DNA of 64,000 nucleotides from Daphnia carinata (Eukaryota; Arthropoda; Branchiopoda; Diplostraca; Daphniidae), in assembly GCF_022539665.2 (NCBI RefSeq), contig NC_081333.1, positions 9,484,971-9,548,970 on the forward strand. Direction: 5' to 3'. Position numbers and translations under genes: made by a program. Of this stretch, positions 37,881 through 49,770 are shown piece after piece (positions within the stretch are counted from its first letter, which is position 1; the number at the start of each line of letters is the position of its first letter). The notes beneath the pieces were generated by a model, which did no database searches, was not told the origin of the DNA, and saw nothing but the letters and a program-made list of their open reading frames with translations.

Positions 37881-39518
37881 AAAACAATAAATGCAATAGA
37901 GATAGGGAGAGAATTCCCGAGCTTTGATATATGTGAAAAAACTTTTCAAGGAATCTTTATTGACAGGGGGGGGGGGGGATAAGTGATGTATGTTTCTTTT
38001 ATATCGAGGAAAGGTAAAAACGTAGACGCAAAATTGGGTAGACTTTTGCTCCGGATGCGATCCGGTACAACCCACAGGAATGGGAAGCGATAAAAAAAAG
38101 GAAAAGAAAAGGGAATCTTCTTTTTTTTTTTTTTTTTTTTTATTGGGAAAAACAGCTAAGAGCTATGCGACAAGGACTTCCAACCGCTGTGTTTTCGATC
38201 GGTGTGGTCGTTATACCCTGTCTCCTCGTTGCATGGATCAATATCAGAACATGACAAAAAAAAAGGAAAAAGGTCTAAAAGTAAAAGAGGAAGAGGGATG
38301 ATGCGTATGTGAACTAACAAACAAAAAAAGACGGACTAGGCCAGCTGACGGTCCAACATGCAAACTCTTGTCTATCAAAAGATATAGGGTAATATTTCGC
38401 AGGCCTTCTCTCTCTCGTTCTCCTGTTGTAGATGTGTTTGACTAAAGATCCGTTCCCGAAAATCCTCTTGTACATCGGTAGTCGTCATTCGTCGGTAATC
38501 AAATATGGACTAGTTGGATTGAATGCAGTTACCATCCGCTTAGCAGCTGGAAGAGTATAGCGCCCTTTGCCCTACGTGTAATCCCTCTTCGCGATTGAAC
38601 ACGGGGTGGAACGCACACACAAAAAAAAATAGAAAAGTTTGTAATAAGCAGCTGCGACGTTGATGATAAACGGCTGGCTAAAAAAAAAGCAACTACTTTA
38701 ATCGAAGAGAAATAGTGTCCAATCAAGGCTTTGTCGTTGGGCTTGTTGCTATCACTTGAAAACAGGAACCAGACGATGATTATTTGGCCAATCGTTTTTT
38801 TTTTTTTTTTTTTTTTCGTACGTGGCTGCTTATAATATTTTGCGTAATGAAATAAAAGAATCGGTAACTATGGCCGACACAGTCGAAATTGATTGTATTG
38901 CATTTTACCTTTGGCCGGCGTGCCGAACTTTGAGCTTTCTGTTATTTATAATTATTTTCTATCAAATTGCGCTAGTGTTAGATAAGTTAGACAATGACGT
39001 ATCTGGAATGTGGTCATTTCCTTTTTTAAATTTCTGTATTGAGATTGGAATGTTTAAATTGTGTGACATGGTCTAATTGTCAATTGCTGGTTAGTTTCCA
39101 TTTTGATCGAAAGCAAAAAAAACTGGCGGTTTGGGTTTCTCGGCGTGATTCAACAGATAGGATCGTGGCCAAAAAAAAAACGGCGTTACGTGACTTTTTT
39201 CACGTGTACCACGTTGGACGTTTTAACACAATAGAGTGTGGGGGGGGGGGGAAGTGGTAGAAAAATTGCAATCAAATGCAATAGCAGAGAAAGACTTTGA
39301 AAGTGCAGGTGGTGGTGAAACCAGCCATGCAATTCGTCCGCAACATGTCGTCAGCCATTCGACGTCATTGAACGAAGGTGGCCTCGCCCATATAATCTGT
39401 ATTTACATAAGCGTGTATCTGACGACCCGTTCGACTCGATTAAATTTTCATTTCAACAAAAAAAAAATTTATTTAGCAGAACTGACTGTCTATTTTTTTT
39501 TTTCAGGCATTTCCCTCC

Positions 39519-39549
<31 letters not shown>

Positions 39550-39960
39550 TCTTGTGGTTCGTTGACCTTGTTCAGAAAATTTCTGGATGGTCTTATGATC
39601 AGCCGAGCAGAAGCGTCTATCGTGTTCTTGTCTCTCCGCCCCTCTTTTCCCGTTTGTGGGAGCGGCGATAGGATAATACCGAGTTCTCTGCGTGCAGTGT
39701 GCCTGTGTCTGCGTTTATACGTATATCAGCTGCTCAATTGGCTCATACGCAGTCCAGTCGTTCCCTTCGGGTCCAACCTTCAAAATACTCGTTCCACAAC
39801 TTTCCTTCCTTGTTTTCTTTGTTTTCTTTTCTCTTTCATTTTTGCGCTGGTGCAGCCTTCTTCGTGATATTTAAAAATCGTGAATCCCGAGTAAAGAAAG
39901 AAACGAAATTCTTATTTGCCATTCATTTGTTCCGAGTGGCCCGATACTCGTCCATTGTGG

Positions 39961-41649
39961 ATGAATCCTTCCGGCAATCGTCGTAGTGTCCCAAGCAAAG
40001 TTTACGGGAGAACTAACCCGGTGTTCAACAGGTGGTACTCGGTGTGCACGAAGAATAGTTTGTTTGACGTGACTAGTTGTTCCAATTGGCTGCTGGTCAA
40101 ATGGCCTCAGCTGACGCGTCCGAATCCAAGACCCACCTGGGCAAACGCGGGGTAAGAGTCGAACGATGTCGATCTGAATTTTTCAAATTCCAGAAACAAA
40201 CGTCGTTAATCGATGCAAATATGTTTTGCATAATAGATTTTTCTTTTTTTTTTCTTTCAAAACAAAACTCGTTTCATTCATTTTATTTTTCAAAAATTTT
40301 TCGTGTGTGTGTTTGAAATTGTTGTACGTTGTGCCTGTCGTTGTGTGATTTGCTGCATCCCCGCTCTTTTCGCTCCCGCACGGTTCCTCCAGAACACAAA
40401 ATCCTAGCATCGGCTGATCGTCCATCCCAACGTTTGCAATGACGTCTCCTTTTTAAACAAAAAAAAAAAAGCATGCACACACAGAAATAAAACGTAATGA
40501 AATCTAGACGCTTCCCTGAAAATAGTCCCCGTCCAATTTAGACCACATGAACAAAGGTATTACATTCTTTAGTATTTTTATTTAATCTGTCGAATGTCTT
40601 CGTTCTGTCAATGGCCACGCTTCCCCCCCCCCCCTTTCTTCTATTCGGCCGTCATCGACCTTCGCTTTTTTTTTCTTTTCCATAATATCACGATCGTGAC
40701 TAGTAGATTTATTCTATAGCGAATGTCGTCGTCGCTCTTTTACGATTGAAAAAAAAAAGCTATTAGAGCGCATTTTTTTTTTTGTATCGTCGTCAAATCC
40801 TTTACTGATCTTTCCTACTCTTTTTTTCCCTTTTTATCCGGTTCTGTTATGGACCGACGCGTTTCCTCTTCATTCGGACCAACTCTTGATCACTTCGGAT
40901 GTAAAAGCCCCTTCCATTTTTTTTTCTTTTTGACGATGGGAAGCCATTGTGTTGAGACATTTCTGTATCTGAAGCAAAAACACGTAGCTGTGCAATTTCC
41001 TTTTCTATGGCACTCATTTAAAAAAAGAGGCTCAGAAAAGTCTGTAAAAGATAAAGTGTATTGTATGGGGCTTTGTTTCCGCTTGAATGAAACCCTTTTT
41101 TTTTGTTGGTTAACCAGTTAACTCACTTCCGGCCGATAACGTTTTTTAATTCTGGTTTTTCCATTTCTAAAAAATTGAAAAAAAAACAAAACAAACAAAA
41201 CAAAACAAATCATTTTTAAAGATTCGCCTTTGGCCATTGTTTTTGTTTGTTATTGCTAACTTTTGATATTTGATGCTGCTATGGCGACGCATTCCAGAAG
41301 CAATCTTCCCATTTAAAAACAAATGTGCGTAGTTCCTTGTCTCTTTATTCAACAACACACGACCTCATGTTACATCGTCGTTAAGGTCATGTGTGGGGTG
41401 CGCCATCCTTCCTTTTATAAATCGCATTTGTCTTCTTTTTTCTTTTTTTGGAGGGTGGGGTGGGGTGTCCATTAATAGACTGACTAGCGTTTTCTCATGA
41501 ATAATTCATTTGATTTTTCGTGAATTTTGAATTACAGGACGTTGAGCAGGTGCTGGATATCGGGGAAAAGTGCGCGGAAATCGCAGAGCGGTGATGGACT
41601 GGCGAACACACGTCGGCATCACAATCAAATATCAAAATCGGCACAATAA
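39961..41649 (+). other. Spliced 100-codon ORF in the RhoBTB leader ending at TAATG
   Basis: ATG at 39961 opens a frame to the donor after 40151 and continues from 41538 to TAA at 41647-41649. The last base of that stop is the A of the RhoBTB ATG (TAATG overlap). The peptide does not resemble a family I know. If translated, it would place the RhoBTB start in a termination-reinitiation position. Confidence 0.3.
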
Positions 41650-44600
41650 TGATGGATAACGAGCTGTCGAATCAGGAATTGGTGAAATGCGTCGTGGTCG
41701 GCGACACGGCCGTCGGGAAGACGCGCCTCATCTGCGCCAGGGCCTGCAATAAGAAGGTCTCGCTCACCCAGCTGCTTAACACGCACGTGCCCACCGTCTG
41801 GGCCATCGACCAGTACCGTATCTACAAAGAGGTGATTGCAGATACGAAATGAAAAAAAAAAAAAGAGAACACCTTCATCTTCACGACGGCCCATTGCGCT
41901 TTGATTGTTCCACAAATATCTCCCGGTTTGTGTTAACGCGTCATCGTGATGACATTTAATGCCCTTTCTTTTTTAAACTCGTGATTTTTGTGGGTTGCTT
42001 ATTCTTTATCTCGTTGAGAATATTAACACTGCAATATCAAATGCAAAAGGTGAGTCATAAAAATCACATGATCCGACTTCATTCGATGCGCCCTCGTTTC
42101 AGTTTGACACGCGTGATCCTGTTACCTATACAATACTGATTTGCCATACCATTTCAAACGCCATGCGCGTAGTACTAGAAACTCGAAATGCCTCCTCCCT
42201 TGCTAGTTTTTTGGGTTCGTTGGATTTTCTCTTAATTTTTATATTTTTTTTATGCTATCCGTCTGCTTTCTAACGATATAAAATTACCATCATCAGCTCT
42301 TTTTGTTTTCGGCCGGATCATCGACCACCAACCCCTCTCAATCTAATATGCGGATTAGCTCGACATTTGCCCCGATTGCATTCTTATCACGACCTACATG
42401 TCGTCAATAGTTCCGCTCGGTTCGCCTCGTTACACGTGAATGCCTTAAACAAATGTATGTGTTGTCAACGAACATTCTTTTTGCTTGTTCTTCCTTATTT
42501 TTTTTTTTTTTGTCTATTTTGCAAAAGGGCGTCGTCAGGCGAATCGTTTCCGCACTTTAAACACAGCACCCCCCGCTTTTTTTTCATTAGGATTTTGTGG
42601 TTACTTTATCGGCTGCAAATTTTCGGACGGGCGGATAGAATGTCCTCGAATTTTAAGGGACAGACGGGCGGAAAGAAAACGGAGGAATTTATAGACGAAG
42701 GTTTCCAAGTGTTTTACAAGAATTTCAAGGGCACTTGTAAAAACCGACTGCACCTCTGAAAACTATTCCCTTTTCTTTTTTTTTTTTCTCATCTGTTCCC
42801 AAGGTTCCAGGATGGTGGATTGACTGGTTTTGGGGAGCCTTATAATGTTCGTAACCAGTGAGCTAGAACAGTCGATCTCTCGTTTGTTTTTCGAGGCCAT
42901 GGGGTTGTCGCTCTTTTTCAGTTCCACGACGAGGCGTGATTTCTTTCTAGAAAAACAAAAACAAAAGGAAATTATTTTGGTTGTAGCGCGATGTTTCTTC
43001 ATTTTGCCGCAACAAGGACAGCCCACCAACTATTTACAGCCGGTCGTTCTGTGGTCTTTTTAAATCTTGAATTACATTCTTCTTTTTTTTTTGTCGTGCA
43101 TTGCTGACAGGTCCTGGAACGTTCGTGGGAGGTGGTAGACGGCGTCAACGTTTCTCTCCGACTTTGGGACACGTTCGGCGACCATGAAAAAGACCGGCGT
43201 TTCGCCTATGGAAGGTATACGAAACATCCTACACGCTTATAATTAATGACTTGTTTCAACTCCTCTACAGAACATTAGTGTCTTTTAAAATTTGGTTTTA
43301 AATATCCAAAGCCGCCGTGCCTTTTCCCTATAAGGCGTTGCGTCACGCGCACCTTATGCGTAAAAGGATTTTGCTGATATCCTTCGGTTAGCGACCTTGA
43401 TGTGTACGAAACCATACATGGTCTCTTTTTCTATTTTATTTCTATTTTTGTACTTCGTGCGCCTCCCTTTTTGTTTGTTTGTCTTTGATTTGCCAAAACG
43501 GATGGATGAGGTGACGTATTTTGATTATCGCTACTTGTAATCACCGGACTAGCTTATAACTTTGCGGTTAGTCATTCATCTCTGTCTTTAAAATAATTGC
43601 TGCGAGAGTAAAAAAAAAAAAATGGATATCAAATGGCAAAAGAAATTGATCTCGTCACGCAAATTTGTTGTGGTGTATGCCGATGGCAGTTCTCACGTGA
43701 GGCCCTTTTTTAAAAATTACCTTTATACCGAACGGGTATGAAGTCAAGTAGATCTTGACTTTGCGAACGCCTTCCTTTCTATTTGAAGCGATGACGTGGT
43801 GAAGTCGATCAAGAAGCACTTCTTAAATGCACGAGTCCGCCAACTTAGTATTGATCCATTCCGTCCTTACGTCTGTCGGTTCTGTCCCCCCCCCCCCCCC
43901 AATGGGCGGAAAAAAAAGTTTGCCACATTTCAGTTAAAAAAGCGACTACTTGCACTTTGCAAAAAAAAAACGTATTGGCTGCGCAAAGAAGGCCAGTTCT
44001 ATGGGAATCAACTGTAACGTTAGCAGATAATAACTAGAATACATTTTGGAGGGGGGATTGAATGCTGATTGGAGTCCCATCATTCCAAGAAGGCTCGTAG
44101 ATGTCGTGATCTAAGAATTTCTTCGATTTCTTTCAATAAGGCGGAATAAATTTGATCCTATTGTTTATTCGACTCTGTTCCAATCGTTACGTTCAGCCAA
44201 CAGAGCTAATTTGATTTGTGCCAATCTTTATAAACGCTCGAGGCGGCAGCCTGTTAAACTATTTCTGTCGCAAATTGCTGAGGGAAATGCCTGCGCGTCT
44301 TGCTCGAACGAAGGGACAGCACAAAAAAAAAAAAGAAGAAGAAGAAGAGATCAATTTAAGAGTTTGCGGCTTCCGGTTTTTGCTGTAGACTGAAAGCCAC
44401 AAACAAAAGGCTTCCAGCACGTTCAGACCGTAAAGGAAGTTCAGCTTTTCACGATACGGCAAAAAAAAAACCCGGGCCGGATGTCGAAGATCCTATTTTT
44501 TTTTTTTTCTATTGGTCTGAAATGTTCCGTCAAAAAAATTTTGGGGTTTCTCCGTGAAACCCTGATGACCTACTAAAAATAATAATGAAATTGCTTATTT

Positions 44601-47600
44601 TCTTTAATCATTTCGTATTTTTAATTTTATGTGTATGTGTATGGTTTTATCTTGGCTTATAGATCCGACGTCGTTTTGCTGTGCTTCTCCATCGGCAATC
44701 CCAAATCGCTGCGCAACTGCAAGGCCATGTGGCTGCCGGAGATCCGCCGCTTTTGTCCCAACACGCCCGTATTGCTCGTCGGCTGCAAGAACGACCTGCG
44801 TTTCATGTACTGCGACGAGACCTACTTGTCCTATTTCAAGGATCGCAACCCTTTTATGCGGTAAGGCGAGCCATTATAGCTCATCATCCTTTGCGTGCGA
44901 TGCGCTCTCCACCTTGGACACCTCCAGTGCTTATCCCGCAGAAGTGGCAAATAACGCCAAATGATGGCGGAAGCAATAAAGTTGAAACGTGAAATTGTTT
45001 TGGTAACAATGAGCGGCTAAGATAATGACAAGCGATGCCACAGTGGATATGTGCCAAGAACAAATGAAAAACAAAAATGTTAAGATATAGGAAGAAAAAA
45101 GAAGTTACTTTTGATGAATCCGTATGGATTGACTAGATGACGTCGGGTGGAGAATTGATTCGAAATCGCCTTGGCAATTGTCCAAATGGTTGTCCCTCTT
45201 TCATTATTTTTTTTTTCCGACCCTCATTTTCCTTCATTTTTTTCTTTGTTTGGCTTCTTTTTTGCCATTTCACTGTTCAACGCATTCCGGTTGCCATGGT
45301 GATCAAATGGCTACGCGACTTGCCGGATTACATCGGTCTTTGTTTCATTTCTTTTCCTTTATGTGCCGGGCCGATGGAAATCGTGGACGTTGCTTCACTG
45401 AAGTAGGCCGACCAAAGAGTGCGACCTCGTCATGCCGGACCAAGCGAGAGCCATCGCATCCGACCTTGGCCTTCCCTATTACGAAACCAGGTAAATTATC
45501 AATCTTCCTTGCATTTTCTGTTTGTTTGTTTTCGTTGTTATCATTTGTCTTCTTCTCCTTTTAAATCTCGATTGTGTTCAGTGTGTTGACCTATTACGGG
45601 GTGAACTCGGTGTTCGAGAATGCCATCCGGGCCGCTTTGGTCTCCCGACGACAACAGAGGTTTTGGCTGGCCGGTTTCAAACGCGTTCAGCGGCCGTTAC
45701 TGCAAGTAAAAAATCGACACATTTTACATTATCGATCGGAAGAGTAAACTAAATTCTGGTTGTATTCCATGTCAAGGCTCCATTTTGCCCGCCCAAACCG
45801 TGCTACCCTGATATGTACGTCTCGGCCAGCACTTATTTTGAAAATTTTCAAACACTCTATGCTCGGCAGGTAGAGTAAACGCGAGACATGTTGTTGTTTT
45901 ATTGATTTCCGTGTCCGCCTCTAGATTGTAAGTGATGCCTTTTGCGTTTGCGGGCACGCCCACCTCCGTCCTAAATTTTTATTATGGCTGTTATTGTCGT
46001 TGTTTTCGTTCAAAAGGCGTACACGGATGTGATATTCATCACGGGGAGCGTGGGCTTCTCGGCGCATCGGTTCTACATCGCCGCCGCAGCACCTTCCCTG
46101 GCCCGGCTCATCGCCACGGCGGCCAATAGTGATATTAATTGCTCCGATATTGGCACGAGATCCTCCAGCGACTGCAGCATGGTATGCATGGGATTGCGTG
46201 AATATTTCTCTATTAATAGCTCAGCCGCCAATTTTTCCGCTTGTCATTCGAATAGGTCAGCAGCGTGGGCGATACGTCAGCGTCGGGCGGCAGCAGTTAC
46301 CACAGCGAAGAGACCGAATGTCTGCTGGACGTCGATAGGACGCATTATTTGCGTTTATCTAATCGCATCAAAGAAAAATTAAAACGTCGCTGCAGCTTTC
46401 AGGTTTATTTCATCCCTCAAAATCAAGGCGATTGATTGACATTTCAAACATTTTGTTTGTAGTTGACTTCTTCTGCCTATACCAACGACCTCCGCTGTCC
46501 GCAGTTTAGCCGTGAAATTTACCATCCGGCTGTCCAGTCGATCAGCGTGGAACAGTGCCAGGGGATGGACCACAGAGGCCGGCCGTGCGTGTCGACGCAG
46601 ACGGTCGTGACGCTGACCAAAATCGTCACGCCAAACGCCATGCGCCAATGTTTGTGCTTCATCTACACGGGCCAAATCGACACTCGCCTCTGTCCACTCC
46701 AGGTGAGATCATTACATAGATTTCAAATCATTTCTCCGTTCATTATAAAAAAAAAATAAAACAAATATCCTTAAAATGTAAATGCCACAGATTTGTTTTC
46801 ACTTTGATTCGTGATCCTTTATCCCATACATTTTGTTTTTTGAAATCCTTCAGTCGCTTCCGATGTCTTTGCTGCTGGTAAGAGCTAAAACGTTGACATA
46901 TCTTTCGCGATTGGACATTTGGCATGGAGTCAAGTGTTCGGCCCGTTTATGTTTAATCATTTTTCTTTTCTTTCTTTGAATTTACAATTTAGGAAATTCG
47001 ACAAGCAGCGGAATTCCTCGACCTTCCCGAGCTGTTGGCTTTTATCCACAATGTTCACATACACGAAGAGTTCCTCAATAACGATGTACGCCTGCAGTAT
47101 AGACAGGTTATCTTCTACTCTGCTTCGTTGATGTGTCTCTTTTTTAATTACCAAATTCAGTTATTGAATGGCACTGCAAAGCACTGTTTTTTTTAGGCGC
47201 AGATTTCAATCATAATCGAAGCTCCAAAATGACGGCCATGACCGGCTTTTTTTTTTTTCTCTATCCGTTTCATTTGTAGATGATTCGATCCCGCTTATTG
47301 GAACTCAGCTTGAATCAAGGCCTCTACGCCGACGTGCACTTCCTGCTGGACGATGGCAGTTGCCCAGCTCATCGACCTTTATTGATGGCCCGCTGCGACG
47401 TCATGGACGCCATGTTCGCCGGCGATTTCCGCGAGAGCTCAGCCAAAGTGGCAAGTTCTTTTCTACAAGATTTTCAATATTCGTTTTTCTTTTCTTTTAT
47501 TTTAATTCTTTCAAAATGAATTTTTCTTCCCCTATCCATAGGTGCAAATGCCGGGCGTGAGTGAGACCACTTTCCGCCAATTGTTACATTATATCTACAC

Positions 47601-48157
47601 GGACAGGATCCCACCGTTGCAGGCCGTTTCCTGTGTGCCATTGGTCGAATTAGCCAATCGTCTTTGTCTCTCTCGTTTGGTCCAGCTGGTCGAAAGTTAC
47701 ATGGTGGCCGAAATGCAGCGAATCGTTGATGCAGGCGGCGAAGTCACCATGGAGTGCCTCATGCTCCTCGAGCCTTGTCAAGTACTTCTTTACATTCTGA
47801 ATATTTAATCGTAGAATTTTACGATGTGAAATGTTTTTGGAAAATTAGATTCACAATGCTGACCAGCTGGCCGACTGGTGCCTAACTTACTTGTCGACCA
47901 ACTACAATACGCTGTGTAGAAAAGCACCAAAGATTCTCAAGTCGTTGCACTCGGAGAACCAGGCTCACTTGGCGCATCACCGCTGGCCGCCCGTCTGGTA
48001 CCTGAAAGAGCGCGATTTCTACGACAAATATATTGCTGAACGCAAAAAAGAGGAAGGCCTAAGCAAACCTTTGAAACGCAGCAGAAACAATTCGGGTTGC
48101 CTCTGTTTTGTTGGCAAGACGAGACGAAGTGACGACAGCAGCTACCACGCAGTTTAG
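41649..48157 (+). CDS. RhoBTB: Rho-related BTB domain-containing protein (RhoBTB)
   Basis: RhoBTB proteins are atypical Rho GTPases fused to two BTB domains and act as cullin-3 ubiquitin ligase adaptors. Fourteen coding exons: 41649-41831, 43111-43214, 44663-44860, 45407-45490, 45582-45705, 45777-45869, 46017-46181, 46256-46402, 46463-46702, 46854-46877, 46993-47106, 47280-47450, 47542-47781 and 47849-48157; total 731 residues. The P-loop GDTAVGKT is at residues 18-25 and [12 protein letters not shown] is the switch I region. The family-specific [11 protein letters not shown] replaces the usual DTAGQE, and CKND (137-140) is the guanine-specificity motif. A Pro-rich linker ([11 protein letters not shown]) precedes BTB1 (from about 263, split by a Ser-rich insert) and BTB2 (from about 493). 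The C-terminal domain contains [18 protein letters not shown]. The first intron (41832-43110) is long and poly-T rich. Confidence 0.96.
41832..43110 (+). other. RhoBTB: Long first coding intron of RhoBTB
   Basis: The intron separates the P-loop exon from the switch II exon. It is AT-rich with poly-T tracts. Open frames within it overlap and show no family similarity. Confidence 0.7.
43215..44662 (+). other. RhoBTB: Second long intron of RhoBTB
   Basis: AT-rich intron with a run of about 15 C at 43886-43900, poly-A tracts and no recognisable coding exon. Confidence 0.7.
46854..46877 (+). CDS. RhoBTB: RhoBTB 24-nt micro-exon
   Basis: Flanked by TCCTTCAG and GTAAGAG, this exon encodes eight residues, SLPMSLLL, in phase 0 on both sides. 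The residues continue the amphipathic helix after the IYTGQID motif of BTB1 into [15 protein letters not shown], in line with the family alignment. Skipping it would keep the reading frame. Confidence 0.75.
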
Positions 48158-49770
48158 TTTCATCCATAAAAAAAAAAAAGGTTTGCATGGTAAAACAAAC
48201 AATGACGGTAGTTTTTTTTTTTTTATGATGCCCTAGCTTGTAATAGCCTAAACAAACGGTTTCTATAAATATCTCAAATATTTTTCGTCTCGTAGCAGTT
48301 GACAATGGATCTGTAAAACAGGGGGCGTGCAAGGCTTATTATCACGCTGTTGCGTGACACGGTTTTCTCGCAAAGCCATTACATTTCATTTTGCCCGATT
48401 GTGTGCGGCATGTGTACAGTATCTTTGCGTGTTTTGGTCAGTGTCGTGGACACGCCTCTCCTCCTTTCCGCCCTCCGGATCGACATCGTGCCCCGACTCC
48501 TTTGTTTCCCAAATGAACAACAATAAAAAAATCGATATCTCCATAAGGAAAATTACAATAGGATGTAATTTGGGAAAGGGGGGCTTTTACCAACGTCTAT
48601 TTAATTAATAGAAAAGCTTGTCGCTTTGAAAGAGATTGAAGTTGGCCGTATTAAGAGCGAGAGATTTCTCGGTATCTGCTTTTTGGCAACCAGTTCAAAT
48701 CCTTCCCTCGATCGCAAACCGCGTAGCTCCTTCGCGGTTTCTAATTTCGCAATCAATATTTGATATACAAGTATATATTATGTATATATAGAGATTTGCG
48801 CGCGCATTCTATTGCATAACGAACCAAAAATAAAAAAAAAACAAACAAACAAAATGGAATAGCGAAACACAAGTTTTAAAAAAGGGAAAAAAAAATCAAT
48901 GCCGCTGTCTTGTTTCTTTTTTTAATCCTGCTAATTGAACAGCTTTATCGCATTACATGATCTAGTAAATATAATCCTCCACTTGAGCTCGTCCTCTCTC
49001 TGTACTTCATTCCCAGTTACTTGCCCGAGCGCTTCTTTTCGCTGGATAAAATGTTTAACGTGAATTTCAGCAAGTTTTTTTTTTTTAACATAAAAGACAA
49101 CGAGTGGAAATACCCTTGATGAAGTAGATCATGTTTACAATGTAAGCGCATCCAACCAAAACGTTAAACTTGAATGAAACAAAAGACTGCCAATATTACG
49201 TACTACAGCGACCAAATGTTATTGATGAAAACTAACATGAGTTCATTTTGTTCTTCAAAGTTTTTTTCATGGTCTTAATAGCCGTGTTCGAATTCGAGTC
49301 CTTAAAACAAAAAAAAAATGTCTGTTATTTCAAGAGAAAAAGATTGTTGCAAATTGCATGTTTTGATTATGATTATGCTTTTTAACTAAGCAAAAGATTA
49401 TCGTTCAAATTCGTGGTTTAGTGCGCGTTTTAGTTGTGATGGCTGTCTGTTGTAATAATGTTGATCTACTTGAACTAGATGGTATACGTGCTGATTTTGT
49501 TAAATACAGTGCTGATCAATCTTCCCTTAACAAAATCTGGCTCGAAAAAAAAAGCAAATGTATTGAGAACATTTGAAAGTGGCGTATAAACAAAATAGCT
49601 GAATATTTGGTTTCTTAGATTTCTGGAAGAGATTGAGACATTGAACTTTCAACCGTTGGACACCCATGTATAATTTTGATTGAACCTTATCAAAGCATTG
49701 CAGAATGACAGCTCTGTTTCCAACCGAGTTCATTGCATACGAACTGATCACGTGATGAACCCGCAATGGC
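48158..49770. other. RhoBTB 3' UTR and region between RhoBTB and the desaturase
   Basis: AATAAA signals occur at 48522-48527 and 48829-48834, either of which could end the RhoBTB transcript. The rest is AT-rich and includes the 3' untranslated region of the convergent desaturase gene. I see no other gene. Confidence 0.55.

Larger units (their letters stand above)
33481..41648. other. Divergent promoter region and probable RhoBTB leader exons
   Basis: No complete gene is recognised. Likely transcribed parts on the plus strand are: 34,137-34,395 (ends in a CAG/GTAAGG donor, preceded by TCAGTTT initiator-like sequence); 35,420-35,751 (ends GAAA/GTAAGT); 36,695-36,739 (flanked by TTTGCAG and GTAAGA); an exon ending at 40,151 (GGG/GTAAGA); and one starting at 41,538 (ATTACAG) that contains the RhoBTB start codon. 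Between them are AT-rich DNA, long homopolymer runs and a GT microsatellite at 36,195. Confidence 0.45.

Noticed and set aside
46119-46382. Long alternative-frame ORFs over the RhoBTB exons
   Set aside because: They are shadow frames of GC-richer real exons; the RhoBTB frame has family similarity and phase-consistent splicing.
48618-48705. Possible tRNA (AGTTCAAATCC near 48.69 kb)
   Set aside because: No matching A-box or cloverleaf stems; most likely part of the RhoBTB 3' region.
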